Position numbers and translations under genes: made by a program. From assembly GCF_010731895.1 (NCBI RefSeq), contig NZ_AP022596.1:2046001-2110000 (forward strand): a DNA stretch of 64,000 nt, written 5' to 3'. Below are positions 9,139-17,250 of the stretch, one piece after another. This DNA comes from Mycolicibacterium helvum (GTDB lineage Bacteria > Actinomycetota > Actinomycetes > Mycobacteriales > Mycobacteriaceae). The notes below the pieces were generated by a model. That model saw nothing but the letters and a program-made list of their open reading frames with translations. It was not told the DNA's origin and ran no database searches. Position 1 is the stretch's first letter, and every line of letters begins with the position of its first letter.

Positions 9139-9213
9139 CGCACAGAACGTAGTGCCGTGAGCCGGTTAGCGCCAGTTGCCGCCTAAACTCGGGTGACCCT
9201 GAAGGAGGCCGCG

Positions 9214-10851
9214 ATGGTCGCTGAGGCGGATCTCATCTACACCGGTGGCGACATCGTCACGATCGACGACCGCAATCCATCGGCAACCGCGCTGGCCGTG
9301 CGCGGCGGACTCATCACCGCGGTCGGGGATCACGACGACGTGCTGGCCGCGCACCGCGGAAAGGCCACCCGAGTCGTCGACCTCGACGGGGCGACGCTCC
9401 TGCCGGGCTTCCTGGATCCGCACAGCCACTACATCAACTCACTGAGCGTCGCCAACCAGGTGAACGTGTTCGCGCCGCCGGCCGGCCCCGGCTCCGATAT
9501 CGGTGCGATCGTGCGTTCCCTCACCTCTTTTCGGGACGAGCGCCGAGTTCCGCCCGGTGAGATGATCGTTGCCTACGGCTACGACGACACCCTGATGCCC
9601 GGCGGGCGGACTCTGCACAAGGAGGATTTGGACGCCGATTTTCCCGCCAATCCCGTTGTTGTTGGCCATGTTTCGATGCACGGCGCGGTGCTCAACTCCG
9701 CGGCGATGCGGATGTTCGGCATCACCGCGGAGACCCCGACCCCGCCGGGCGGGGTGATTGTCCGCAAGCAGGGGTCGAGCGAGCCCGACGGGCTGGTGAT
9801 GGAAACCGCGTTCCTTCCGGTCTTCGCCGCCATGCCCCAACCGACAGCGTCGCAAGAGATCGCGTGGAGCAAGGCCGGCCAGATGCTCTACGCCGCGGCG
9901 GGTATCACCACCGCGCACGAAGGCGCGACGAGGGCCTCCGACGTCGAGCTGATCTTTCGGGCCGCCGAGGGTGGGGCCAACCTGATCGATGTGGTGGCCT
10001 ACCCGTTCATCATCGATCTCGACGACATCCTGCAACGCCATCCGGCGACGACGTTCGGCAGCTACCACAACCGGGTCAAGCTGGGCGGGGTCAAGGTCAC
10101 ATTGGACGGGTCGCCGCAGGGGCGCACCGCGTACTTCACCACGCCGTATCTGGTCGACGGGCCCGACGGGCAGACCAATTGGTGCGGCGAGCTCGGCTTC
10201 TCGCAGGACACCGTGAACGGTTGGTTCAAACAGGTTTACGACCTCGGCCTGCCCCTGGACATCCACGCCAACGGCGACGCGGCCATCGATGTCGCGCTGG
10301 CGGCCCATGAATTCGCGGCCGCCGACGACCTCACCAGGGACCGTTGCACCGTCATGGTGCATTCCCAGTTCGTCCGCCGAGACCAGCTGCAACGTTACGT
10401 GGACTACCGCATCATCCCGTCTTTCTTCACACCGCACACGTTCTATTTCGGCGACGCCCACATCCAGTTGCGCGGCAAGGCCCAAGCGGACTTCCTATCC
10501 CCCGTGCGCGCGGCGATCGACCTTGGATTGCGCCCGACCAACCACACCGACTTCGTCGTGACACCGCTGGATCAGATGTTTGTGGTGTGGACGGCAGTCA
10601 ACCGGATTTCGCGCAGCGGCGCGACCATCGGCGCCGACCAGCGCGTGACCCCACTCGAGGCACTGCAGGCGATTACCATCAACGCGGCCCGTCAATACCG
10701 CGAGGCCGACACGAAGGGCTCACTGGAAGTCGGCAAGATCGCTGATCTTGTTGTCCTGGACAATAATCCACTGAAGGTCGATCCGATGGCGATCAAGGAC
10801 ATCACGGTGGTCGAGACCATCAAGAACGGCGGCACCCTCTACCGCGCCTAA
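9214..10851 (+). CDS. Amidohydrolase family 3 protein (YtcJ-like)
   Basis: A 545-residue metal-dependent hydrolase of the amidohydrolase superfamily. The N-terminal beta-sandwich starts ADLIYTGGDIVTIDD. The metal-binding DPHSH motif follows LLPGFL near residue 70, further metal-ligand candidates lie in DIHANGDAAI and NHTDF, and the C-terminus has the standard GSLEVGKIADLVVLDNNP block. The ATG at 9214 is chosen over a GTG at 9193 because AAGGAGG at 9202-9208 is correctly spaced for it. It converges on the alcohol dehydrogenase gene. The family contains amidases, formamide deformylases and exoenzyme-like hydrolases, so the substrate is not predictable. Confidence 0.85.
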   Translation: MVAEADLIYTGGDIVTIDDRNPSATALAVRGGLITAVGDHDDVLAAHRGKATRVVDLDGATLLPGFLDPHSHYINSLSVANQVNVFAPPAGPGSDIGAIVRSLTSFRDERRVPPGEMIVAYGYDDTLMPGGRTLHKEDLDADFPANPVVVGHVSMHGAVLNSAAMRMFGITAETPTPPGGVIVRKQGSSEPDGLVMETAFLPVFAAMPQPTASQEIAWSKAGQMLYAAAGITTAHEGATRASDVELIFRAAEGGANLIDVVAYPFIIDLDDILQRHPATTFGSYHNRVKLGGVKVTLDGSPQGRTAYFTTPYLVDGPDGQTNWCGELGFSQDTVNGWFKQVYDLGLPLDIHANGDAAIDVALAAHEFAAADDLTRDRCTVMVHSQFVRRDQLQRYVDYRIIPSFFTPHTFYFGDAHIQLRGKAQADFLSPVRAAIDLGLRPTNHTDFVVTPLDQMFVVWTAVNRISRSGATIGADQRVTPLEALQAITINAARQYREADTKGSLEVGKIADLVVLDNNPLKVDPMAIKDITVVETIKNGGTLYRA

Positions 10852-10859
10852 CGGTGCGG

Positions 10860-11885
10860 TTATGGGGTGAGCAGCACCTTGACGTGCTCGCCCGATCGCG
10901 CGGCGACGGCGGCGTAGCCCTCGGCGGCCTGTTCGAGGGACAGGTTCGTGGTGAAGATGCCGTCGACATCGAGGCGACGGTTCTGCAGCAACGGGATCAG
11001 TTCCGGCCAGGTCTGCTGAACCGGCGCGGTGGTCATCCGGAAGGTCAGGCTGCGCAGCAGCCCGGTGAGCGCGGGGAATGGATACGGGTTGAGGTTGTGC
11101 ACCCCGACCACCGACACCGTGCCACGGGCACGCACGGTGGCCAGCGAATCGTCGAGCGTCGTGTCGTTGCCGACGGCGTCGATGACCGAGTCGGCGCCGA
11201 TACCACCGGTGGCCTCCAGGACGGCTTGTGCCGCGGGAGGCGCGATCGGTGTTGCACCCAATTTCGCCGCCCGTTCCCGCCGCTCGGCGACCGGGTCGAC
11301 GGCGAATACCCGTGCCGCACAGAGGAACAACGCGCTGCGCACGGCGCACAGGCCGACCGCGCCGAGGCCGATGACGACGGCGGTGCCACCGACCGGGATG
11401 TCGGCACGCTGAGCGGCCGACCACCCGGTGGCCAGGTTGTCGGTGAGCAGTAGCGCCTGCTCGGTGTTGATGTTCTCGGGCATTTTCAGCAGCTGGAAAT
11501 CAGCGGCCGGGACAGCCATCAGCTCGGCCTGCGCGCCGCCCAGTACCCCCGAGCCGAAGATCTGCGGGCCGGACGCGCATTGGATCGGATCCTTGGTCGC
11601 GCAGCCGGCGCAGGCACCGCAGCCGGCTACTGAGGACACGATGACGTGGTCGCCGACCGCGACCGAATGCACCTCAGGCCCGACCTCGACGACGGTGCCG
11701 ATGGCCTCATGCCCCAGCGAGACGGGCGCAAAGAGCGGGTAGTCGCCCTCGTAGAAATGCAAGTCCGAGCCGCAGATGGCGGCGGCCGTCACCTCAACGA
11801 TGGCACCGGTGGGTCCTGGCAGGACCGGGTCGGGCACGCTGTCAACCCGGACCGACCCGGGCGTGTCGATGAGCACCGCACGCAT
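10860..11885 (-). CDS. Zinc-dependent alcohol dehydrogenase (MDR superfamily)
   Basis: A 341-residue medium-chain dehydrogenase/reductase that should interconvert an alcohol and a ketone or aldehyde with NAD(P). The catalytic zinc site appears as ICGSDLHFYEGD and GHEAIGTVVEVG. The structural zinc lobe is GCGACAGCATKDPIQCA, with four cysteines. The Rossmann motif GLGAVGLCAV is near residue 172. It lies 7 bases downstream of the Baeyer-Villiger monooxygenase gene on the same strand and is clearly in its operon. This suggests the pair takes a secondary alcohol to a ketone and then to an ester or lactone. The direction and substrate are inference. Confidence 0.88.
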   Translation of the reverse strand: MRAVLIDTPGSVRVDSVPDPVLPGPTGAIVEVTAAAICGSDLHFYEGDYPLFAPVSLGHEAIGTVVEVGPEVHSVAVGDHVIVSSVAGCGACAGCATKDPIQCASGPQIFGSGVLGGAQAELMAVPAADFQLLKMPENINTEQALLLTDNLATGWSAAQRADIPVGGTAVVIGLGAVGLCAVRSALFLCAARVFAVDPVAERRERAAKLGATPIAPPAAQAVLEATGGIGADSVIDAVGNDTTLDDSLATVRARGTVSVVGVHNLNPYPFPALTGLLRSLTFRMTTAPVQQTWPELIPLLQNRRLDVDGIFTTNLSLEQAAEGYAAVAARSGEHVKVLLTP

Positions 11886-11892
11886 GGCTCCC

Positions 11893-13836
11893 TCACTTCC
11901 CTTTTGTCACAACGAAGTTCGACCACTCGGGGTCGCGCACCGCATTCCAGTACACCGGCAGGCGCCACGGGCTCACGGTGTGGATCTCACCGTCGGGGTT
12001 TTTGAAGTACGAATGCTTGATCGACGGATGCGCCCACACCATGGTGGCGATCTCGGCCTGATGCCGACGATGCCACTCTTGCGCGGCGTCCGTCGTCGGC
12101 TCAATTGCGCTCCAGCCGTTGGTGATCAGCTCTGCCAGACAGGAGTTGATATAACGCATCTGCAGCTCGGAGTTGAAGATCAGACTGCCACCGTGCGCCA
12201 GATGGTTGCCCGGGCCGTAGATCATGAAGAAGTTGGGGAACTCGGGCACGGTGATGCCCAGGTAACCGGCCGGCCGTTCCCCCCATGCGGTGCGCAGATC
12301 TACGCCGCCCCGGCCGCTGATCTTCAGCGGGTAGAGCACCTCGGTGGCGCGGAATCCGGTGGCGTAGACGATCACGTCGACGTCGTGAGTCACTCCATCG
12401 GCGGTGACCACGCCGCGGGAGGTGACGCGTTCGATCGGGGTGCGCACCAGCTCGACGTCGTCGCGGCGCAGTGTGGTGAGCCACGTCCCGTTGTCCTGCA
12501 GCGTGCGTTTGCCGGTCGCGGGGTAGTCGGGCAGCACCTTGCTCAGCAGGTCCTGATCGTCACCGACCTGGGTGGTGATCCAGTCGGTGAACATCAGGCG
12601 CGCCACCGCGTTGATATCGCTGACCGCGTAGTTCGGATCGTCGCTATTGACATAGCCGGGATCCGAGCGGGCCGCCTCCAAGCCCTTGTCCGCTCCCGGC
12701 CACATCACCAGGAATCGGTACCAACGGTTGTAGTAAGGAAGGTGATTCATGGCCCAGCGCACACCGTCGGGAACGCTGTCGTGATACATCGGGTTGGGGA
12801 ACATCCACTGCGCGGTGCGCTGGAAGACCGTCAGGTGCTCCACCTGGTCGGCAATCGCCGGGGCGATCTGGAAGCCACTGGCACCGGCGCCGATGAGCGC
12901 GACCCGCTTACCGGTCAGGTCGACGGAGTGATCCCAGGCCGCCGAGTGGAACGCCGGTCCCGCGAAGGTGTCGGCGCCGTCGATGTCGGGCAGCTGCGGC
13001 CGGTTCAGCTGGCCCACCGCGGTGATGACGGCCTTGGCCCGGATCGCCGATTCGGTTCCGTCGTTGCCGCGCACGAGCACCAGCCAGGTGCCGTCGTCGT
13101 CATTCCAGTCCGCCGAGACCACCTCAGTCTGCCAGCGGACGTTTTCATCGAGTTCATGCCGAGCCAGTACGGATTCGAAATAGGCGCGCAATTCCGGCTG
13201 TTCGGCGAAATAGTGCGACCAGTCGTTGCTCGGTTCGAAGCTGTAACAGTAGAAATGGTTGGCGACGTCGACTCGGGCGCCGGGATAGCTGTTCTCCCAC
13301 CAGGTTCCACCCGGACCGGCGTTCTTCTCCACGATGGTGAACGGGATGTTGGCCTGTTTGAGCCGAATACCGGCGAGCAGACCCGATTCGCCGCAGCCGA
13401 TCACGACAACCGGGAAGTCAGCGGCCGCCGCGGCGTCGAGTGCGACGGGACGACGCGGGTCGACATCCTCGAGGTCCATCTCCTCAAGGACCATCGGGCG
13501 GTACTCATCGTCGACGTGCTCGCAGGCCGCCCAGTCCAGCATCTCCCCGATCAGCTCGGGACTCAGCGGCACCGGCCCAGGGCAGCCCCGGTCGCGGTAG
13601 TCGGCGATCACCGGCATCGCCACCGCGCGGGCCCTGGCCTTGTCCTCCTCGGACATGAAGCCCTGGACCTCGTTGAGGAAGACCCCCGCCTGTTTGAACT
13701 CACGAATGAAGCGCGGATCACCGGTGATGTGCACCAGGGACAGCAACAAGGTGGGGATGCTGACCTGCTCCAACGCGGCGGCGATCTCGCCGTCAGAGGA
13801 CGTGAATGGTTGCCCTGCATACGGATTGGTCGACAT
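11893..13836 (-). CDS. Flavin-containing Baeyer-Villiger-type monooxygenase with N-terminal extension
   Basis: A 647-residue FAD/NADPH monooxygenase. About 140 residues precede the first Rossmann motif VVIGCGESGLLAGI; this extension and the total length resemble 4-hydroxyacetophenone monooxygenase rather than short BVMOs. A BVMO fingerprint is recognisable as FAGPAFHSAAWDHS near residue 300, and the second Rossmann motif LIGAGASGFQIA follows. A GxGNHLAHGGS stretch lies near the C-terminus. The ATG at 13836 is chosen because GAGAGGA lies just upstream; the frame stays open to 13926. It is the first gene of an operon with the alcohol dehydrogenase and faces lipW across a nested palindrome. Reaction expected: ketone to ester or lactone. 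Confidence 0.88.
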   Translation of the reverse strand: MSTNPYAGQPFTSSDGEIAAALEQVSIPTLLLSLVHITGDPRFIREFKQAGVFLNEVQGFMSEEDKARARAVAMPVIADYRDRGCPGPVPLSPELIGEMLDWAACEHVDDEYRPMVLEEMDLEDVDPRRPVALDAAAAADFPVVVIGCGESGLLAGIRLKQANIPFTIVEKNAGPGGTWWENSYPGARVDVANHFYCYSFEPSNDWSHYFAEQPELRAYFESVLARHELDENVRWQTEVVSADWNDDDGTWLVLVRGNDGTESAIRAKAVITAVGQLNRPQLPDIDGADTFAGPAFHSAAWDHSVDLTGKRVALIGAGASGFQIAPAIADQVEHLTVFQRTAQWMFPNPMYHDSVPDGVRWAMNHLPYYNRWYRFLVMWPGADKGLEAARSDPGYVNSDDPNYAVSDINAVARLMFTDWITTQVGDDQDLLSKVLPDYPATGKRTLQDNGTWLTTLRRDDVELVRTPIERVTSRGVVTADGVTHDVDVIVYATGFRATEVLYPLKISGRGGVDLRTAWGERPAGYLGITVPEFPNFFMIYGPGNHLAHGGSLIFNSELQMRYINSCLAELITNGWSAIEPTTDAAQEWHRRHQAEIATMVWAHPSIKHSYFKNPDGEIHTVSPWRLPVYWNAVRDPEWSNFVVTKGK

Positions 13837-13857
13837 TGACGTGTCCTCTCGCCGATC

Positions 13858-13890
13858 GGCAATTACGCTACGCGTAGTTCCGTAATTGCC
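13858..13890. promoter_or_regulatory. Nested palindromic operator between the monooxygenase and lipW genes
   Basis: GGCAATTACG at 13858-13867 is repeated inverted as CGTAATTGCC at 13881-13890, a perfect 10-base arm pair. Inside it CTACGCGTAG at 13868-13877 is itself a perfect 10-base palindrome. The block lies 22 bases upstream of the monooxygenase start and 78 bases upstream of the lipW start, where a shared regulator could control both directions. No regulator gene is adjacent, so the cognate protein is unknown. Confidence 0.65.
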
Positions 13891-13955
13891 GCCACCACGA
13901 TACTGTCTCCTGTCGTTGTGGATCAAGGTCCTGTCCTACCCGCATCGGCGGTTGC

Positions 13956-13971
13956 CATACTGGGCGGCGTG
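13956..13971 (+). promoter_or_regulatory. Leaderless-type promoter of lipW
   Basis: CATACT at 13956-13961 is a plausible -10 hexamer and is followed after 7 bases by the GTG at 13969-13971. That spacing puts the transcript start on the start codon, as in many mycobacterial leaderless genes. There is no Shine-Dalgarno sequence upstream of this GTG. An in-frame GTG at 13918 is the alternative start. Confidence 0.45.
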
Positions 13972-14856
13972 GCCACCACTGACATCCATCCCGAGCTGCG
14001 CAAAGCCGCACGGTTCACCCCCCGCGGGCTGATCTCCGCCAGGACGCTGCCGGTGATCCGCCGGCTGACCGGCCTGCAGCGGCCGAACAACGAGGGCGTC
14101 GAGGTGCTGACGTTGGAGTCGGGCATCGGCGTCCGCCTGTACCGGCCGGCCGGGGCAGCCACGACCACCCCAGCGCTGCTGTGGATCCACGGCGGCGGCT
14201 ACGTCATCGGCACCGCGGCCCAGGACGACCGGCTGTGCCGCCGGTTCGTCGAGGAACTGGGGATCACGGTGGCTGCCGTCGACTACCGCCTGGCGCCCGA
14301 GCACCCCTACCCCGCACCGCTGGAGGACTGCTACACCGCTCTGCAGTGGCTGGCCGGTCTGCCCGCCGTCGACCAAGATCGGGTCGCCATCGGCGGGGCC
14401 AGCGCCGGCGGCGGTCTGTGCGCCGCTCTGGCACTACTGGCTCGCGACCGCGACGGGGTGAAGCCGGTATTCCAGCTGCTGGTCTATCCGATGATCGACG
14501 ACCGCAGTGTGGGCAGCCATCTCTACGACCCGGGGCACCGGTTATGGAACGCCGCCAGCAACCGGTTCGGCTGGCAGGCCTACCTGGGCGGCGCCGATCC
14601 GGAGGTCGCCGCACCCGCGCGCCGGACCGATCTTGCGAGCCTGCCGCCGGCCTGGCTCGGCGTCGGAACGCTGGACCTGTTCCACGACGAGGACCTCGAC
14701 TACGCGGAGCGGCTGCGGGCTGCCGGCGTGCCCTGCCAAATTCACGTCGTGCCCGGCGCGTTCCACGGCTTCGACGGGATCGTCGCCAAGGCCGACATTT
14801 CGAACGCCTTCTTCTACAGCCAGTGCGACATCCTGCGCCTGAGCTTCGGAGGCTGA
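13969..14856 (+). CDS. lipW: Alpha/beta hydrolase of the hormone-sensitive lipase family (LipW-like)
   Basis: A 295-residue esterase. The HGGGY oxyanion motif (LLWIHGGGYVIGTA), the VDYRLAPEHPYPA block and the nucleophile elbow GGASAGGG are all present, with the acid in FHDEDLDYAERL and histidine in GAFHGFDG. Length and position between lipC and the Rv0216/fadE3 pair match Rv0217c (LipW, about 302 residues). An acyl-CoA dehydrogenase gene begins 6 bases after its stop, so it heads a three-gene operon. It diverges from the Baeyer-Villiger/alcohol dehydrogenase operon; an ester hydrolase is the enzyme needed to open a Baeyer-Villiger product, which makes a shared pathway plausible. Confidence 0.85.
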   Translation: MATTDIHPELRKAARFTPRGLISARTLPVIRRLTGLQRPNNEGVEVLTLESGIGVRLYRPAGAATTTPALLWIHGGGYVIGTAAQDDRLCRRFVEELGITVAAVDYRLAPEHPYPAPLEDCYTALQWLAGLPAVDQDRVAIGGASAGGGLCAALALLARDRDGVKPVFQLLVYPMIDDRSVGSHLYDPGHRLWNAASNRFGWQAYLGGADPEVAAPARRTDLASLPPAWLGVGTLDLFHDEDLDYAERLRAAGVPCQIHVVPGAFHGFDGIVAKADISNAFFYSQCDILRLSFGG

Positions 14857-14861
14857 GCTCG

Positions 14862-15962
14862 ATGTCGCCGCTGACCACCGAACAGCGTGACCTGGCCGGG
14901 GCGGTGGCCGACCTGATGGCCAAGCGCTCGCCTGAGGCGGAAGTGCGCCGGTTGATGGCCACCGACACCGGCTATGACCCCGCGGTCTGGGCCGAGCTTG
15001 CCGCCATGGGCCTGTTGGGCCTGGCGGTACCCGAAGCGTTCGGCGGGTCCGGCGCGGGAGCGGTCGAAGTCGGACTGGTCATGGAGGCCATGGGCCGGGC
15101 CCTGCTGTGCGCGCCGTATCTGTCGACCGCGGTGCTGACCACGCAGCTGTTGTTGGCCCTCGGCGACACCAAGGAACAGGCCGATGCGCTGCCACGCATC
15201 GCCGCAGGCGAGCTCATCGCAACGGTGGCATTCGCCGAGCCGGGATCGGCCCGTCCGCCCGGGGAGCCGAAAACAGTCGCTCGCTCAGCCGGTTTCGAGT
15301 GGCGGTTGTGGGGCACCAAGACTTATGTGCTGGATGCGACGATCGCCGGGCGGATCTACGTTCTGGCCGGAAGCGCCGTGTTCGCAGTGGAGCCCGATGC
15401 GCCCGGCGTGGAAATCACCGCACTGACGACGGTCGATGCGACCCGTAAGCAGGGCCGGCTGGTGTTGAGTGACACGCCGGCTCGCCTGGTGGGCTCCTTG
15501 GAAGCCGGGTCTGCCGCACTCGATCGGGCGCTGGACCACACATCGGCGGCGCTACTCGGTGAGCAGGCCGGCGGTGCGATGCAGGCGATGCAGATGGCGG
15601 CCGACTACGCCAAAACCCGATTCCAGTTCGGGCGTGCAATCGGGAGTTTCCAGGCGATCAAGCACATGTGCGCCGACATGCTGCTGGACGCCGAGTCGGC
15701 GGTGTCGGCAGCTCGACACGTCGCCGCGGCCTTCGATGCCGACGATCCCGGGCGGCTTCTGGATCTGGCTGCCGCACAGTCCTATTGCTCGGAAGCGTTC
15801 GTGTCGGTCGCGGCGAACGCCATCCAGGTGCACGGTGGTATCGGTTTCACCTGGGAGCACCCCGCACATCTGTACCTGCGGCGAGCCAGAACCAATGCCG
15901 AGTTGTTCGGCGACCCGGCGTGGCACCGGGAACGCTACGTGCGGCTGCGGGAGGCACAGTGA
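14862..15962 (+). CDS. Acyl-CoA dehydrogenase, short subunit of a likely heteromeric pair
   Basis: A 366-residue flavoprotein of the acyl-CoA dehydrogenase family. It opens LTTEQRDLAGAVADLM and contains VPEAFGGSGAGAVE, an abbreviated middle domain, and the C-terminal HGGIGFTWEHPAHLYLRRA block. The frame is open upstream into lipW, but the ATG at 14862, 6 bases after the lipW stop, is the sensible start. Its last codon overlaps the GTG of the next dehydrogenase gene. Adjacent, non-identical dehydrogenase genes are the pattern of alpha2-beta2 mycobacterial enzymes such as ChsE, so these two probably assemble together. Substrate unknown. Confidence 0.85.
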   Translation: MSPLTTEQRDLAGAVADLMAKRSPEAEVRRLMATDTGYDPAVWAELAAMGLLGLAVPEAFGGSGAGAVEVGLVMEAMGRALLCAPYLSTAVLTTQLLLALGDTKEQADALPRIAAGELIATVAFAEPGSARPPGEPKTVARSAGFEWRLWGTKTYVLDATIAGRIYVLAGSAVFAVEPDAPGVEITALTTVDATRKQGRLVLSDTPARLVGSLEAGSAALDRALDHTSAALLGEQAGGAMQAMQMAADYAKTRFQFGRAIGSFQAIKHMCADMLLDAESAVSAARHVAAAFDADDPGRLLDLAAAQSYCSEAFVSVAANAIQVHGGIGFTWEHPAHLYLRRARTNAELFGDPAWHRERYVRLREAQ

Positions 15963-17122
15963 CCGACGACGAAGTGCGCGACGAAGTCCGGCAGTGGCTC
16001 GCGGCCAACTGGGACGCCGAGCTGGACCGCGGGAGCTGGGCGCAGTTGGTGTTCGACGCCGGCTGGGCCGTGCCCAGCTGGGAGCCGCAGTGGTGGGGCC
16101 GCGGGCTGAGCGATCCTCAATCACGCATCGTGGCAGCCGAATTCGCTGCTGCCGGCGCACCGGGGACCGGGCACGATCGGGCCAACCTGTTCGCCTGCAC
16201 GCTGCATGATCTGGGGACCGATGAGCAGAAGCACCGACTGATCCCGCCGTCGATCCGCGGTGAGACCAAGTGGTGCCTGCTGTATTCGGAGCCCGGCGCC
16301 GGATCTGATCTGGCCGGGTTGCGTACCCGGGCCGAGCGGGATGGCGATGACTGGGTGATTGACGGCCAGAAGGTGTGGACATCGTTCGCCAAGTCAGCGG
16401 ACTACGGCCTGCTGGTGGCCCGCACTGACTGGGACGTGCCCAAGCACAACGGAATCAGCTTCTTCATGTTCCCGATGCGCCAGGCCGGCGTCGAGGTCCG
16501 CCCGATCCACCAGATCACCGGCGAGTCCGAGTTCAACGAGGTGTTCATCTCCGGGGCCCGGGTGCCCGCCGCGAATCTGGTTGGTGAACCCGGCGGCGGC
16601 TGGTCAGTGTTGCAGGTGGCGTTGTCGTATGAGCGGCGGCTAATGGGTGATCTGGCCCGCACGTCGCGTTCGGCCCGTAAGCCGCAGGCCGACGCCGACA
16701 GCCTGGTCGCGATGGCGCGGCGGGCAGGCAATCTCGATGATTCGTTCATCAGGCAGGAGATCGCTCGGGTCGAGTCATACGCGGCGGTGAACCGCTGGAA
16801 CACCCAGCGCGCCAAGGCCACCACCGATCGAGTCGAGGCCGCCACCCTGCTGGCGCTGGGCAAGATCGCGATGTCGCGGATCCTGCACGAGACGGCGAAG
16901 GTGCAGACCGAGATCGCCGGCCCGGAGTCGATGCTGAGCGGTCCGGACAATCCGGTCGGCGACGCGGTGACGTTCCGCACCCTCAACGCGTACTTCACCT
17001 CCATCGGCGGCGGCACCGACCAGATCCAGCGCAACATCGTCGGCGAGCGCGTACTCGGATTGCCCAAAGAGCCTGAGCCCTACCGGAATACGGCGTTTCG
17101 GGAGTTGCCGACCAGTTCTTGA
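15959..17122 (+). CDS. Acyl-CoA dehydrogenase, partner subunit
   Basis: A 387-residue acyl-CoA dehydrogenase starting at a GTG that overlaps the preceding stop (GTGA). Family landmarks are the FAD/substrate block CLLYSEPGAGSDLAGLRTRAERDG... near residue 105 (written here only in part), DGQKVWTSFA near 135, and the C-terminal SIGGGTDQIQRNIVGERVLG. The GGGTDQIQRN block contributes to cofactor binding. Translational coupling to the shorter dehydrogenase supports a heteromeric enzyme. The operon lipW-dehydrogenase-dehydrogenase would hydrolyse an ester and then desaturate the resulting acyl-CoA, though no ligase is encoded within it. Confidence 0.87.
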   Translation: MTDDEVRDEVRQWLAANWDAELDRGSWAQLVFDAGWAVPSWEPQWWGRGLSDPQSRIVAAEFAAAGAPGTGHDRANLFACTLHDLGTDEQKHRLIPPSIRGETKWCLLYSEPGAGSDLAGLRTRAERDGDDWVIDGQKVWTSFAKSADYGLLVARTDWDVPKHNGISFFMFPMRQAGVEVRPIHQITGESEFNEVFISGARVPAANLVGEPGGGWSVLQVALSYERRLMGDLARTSRSARKPQADADSLVAMARRAGNLDDSFIRQEIARVESYAAVNRWNTQRAKATTDRVEAATLLALGKIAMSRILHETAKVQTEIAGPESMLSGPDNPVGDAVTFRTLNAYFTSIGGGTDQIQRNIVGERVLGLPKEPEPYRNTAFRELPTSS

Positions 17123-17228
17123 GGTGCGGAGTTTCCCGGTCTCGGGTTCACCCATAGTTTGCGTTTGGGCGCAGTTTTTGTCGGGGAGTGTGATGTCTCA
17201 GGGCGACGGTTTTGTCGGTGGGTGGGCA

Positions 17229-17250
17229 TAGTGTTCGAACATGGGTTCGA
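17229..17250 (+). promoter_or_regulatory. SOS (LexA) box overlapping a leaderless start
   Basis: TCGAACATGGGTTCGA at 17235-17250 matches the mycobacterial SOS consensus TCGAAC-N4-GTTCGA in all 12 fixed positions. The four spacer bases hold the ATG start codon (17241). TAGTGT at 17229-17234 fits a TANNNT -10 element and is 6 bases from the ATG, implying a leaderless transcript whose first bases lie under LexA. SOS boxes in front of 13E12-family genes are known in M. tuberculosis. Confidence 0.85.

Noticed and set aside
10226..10239. Partial KstR-like motif
   Set aside because: The last fixed base does not match and the site is inside the amidohydrolase coding sequence.
11776..13839. Open frame of 687 codons on the plus strand
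   Set aside because: It mirrors the Baeyer-Villiger monooxygenase gene, whose motifs are unmistakable.
14181..14861. Upstream extension of the first acyl-CoA dehydrogenase
   Set aside because: It would overlap lipW in another frame and does not resemble a dehydrogenase N-terminus.
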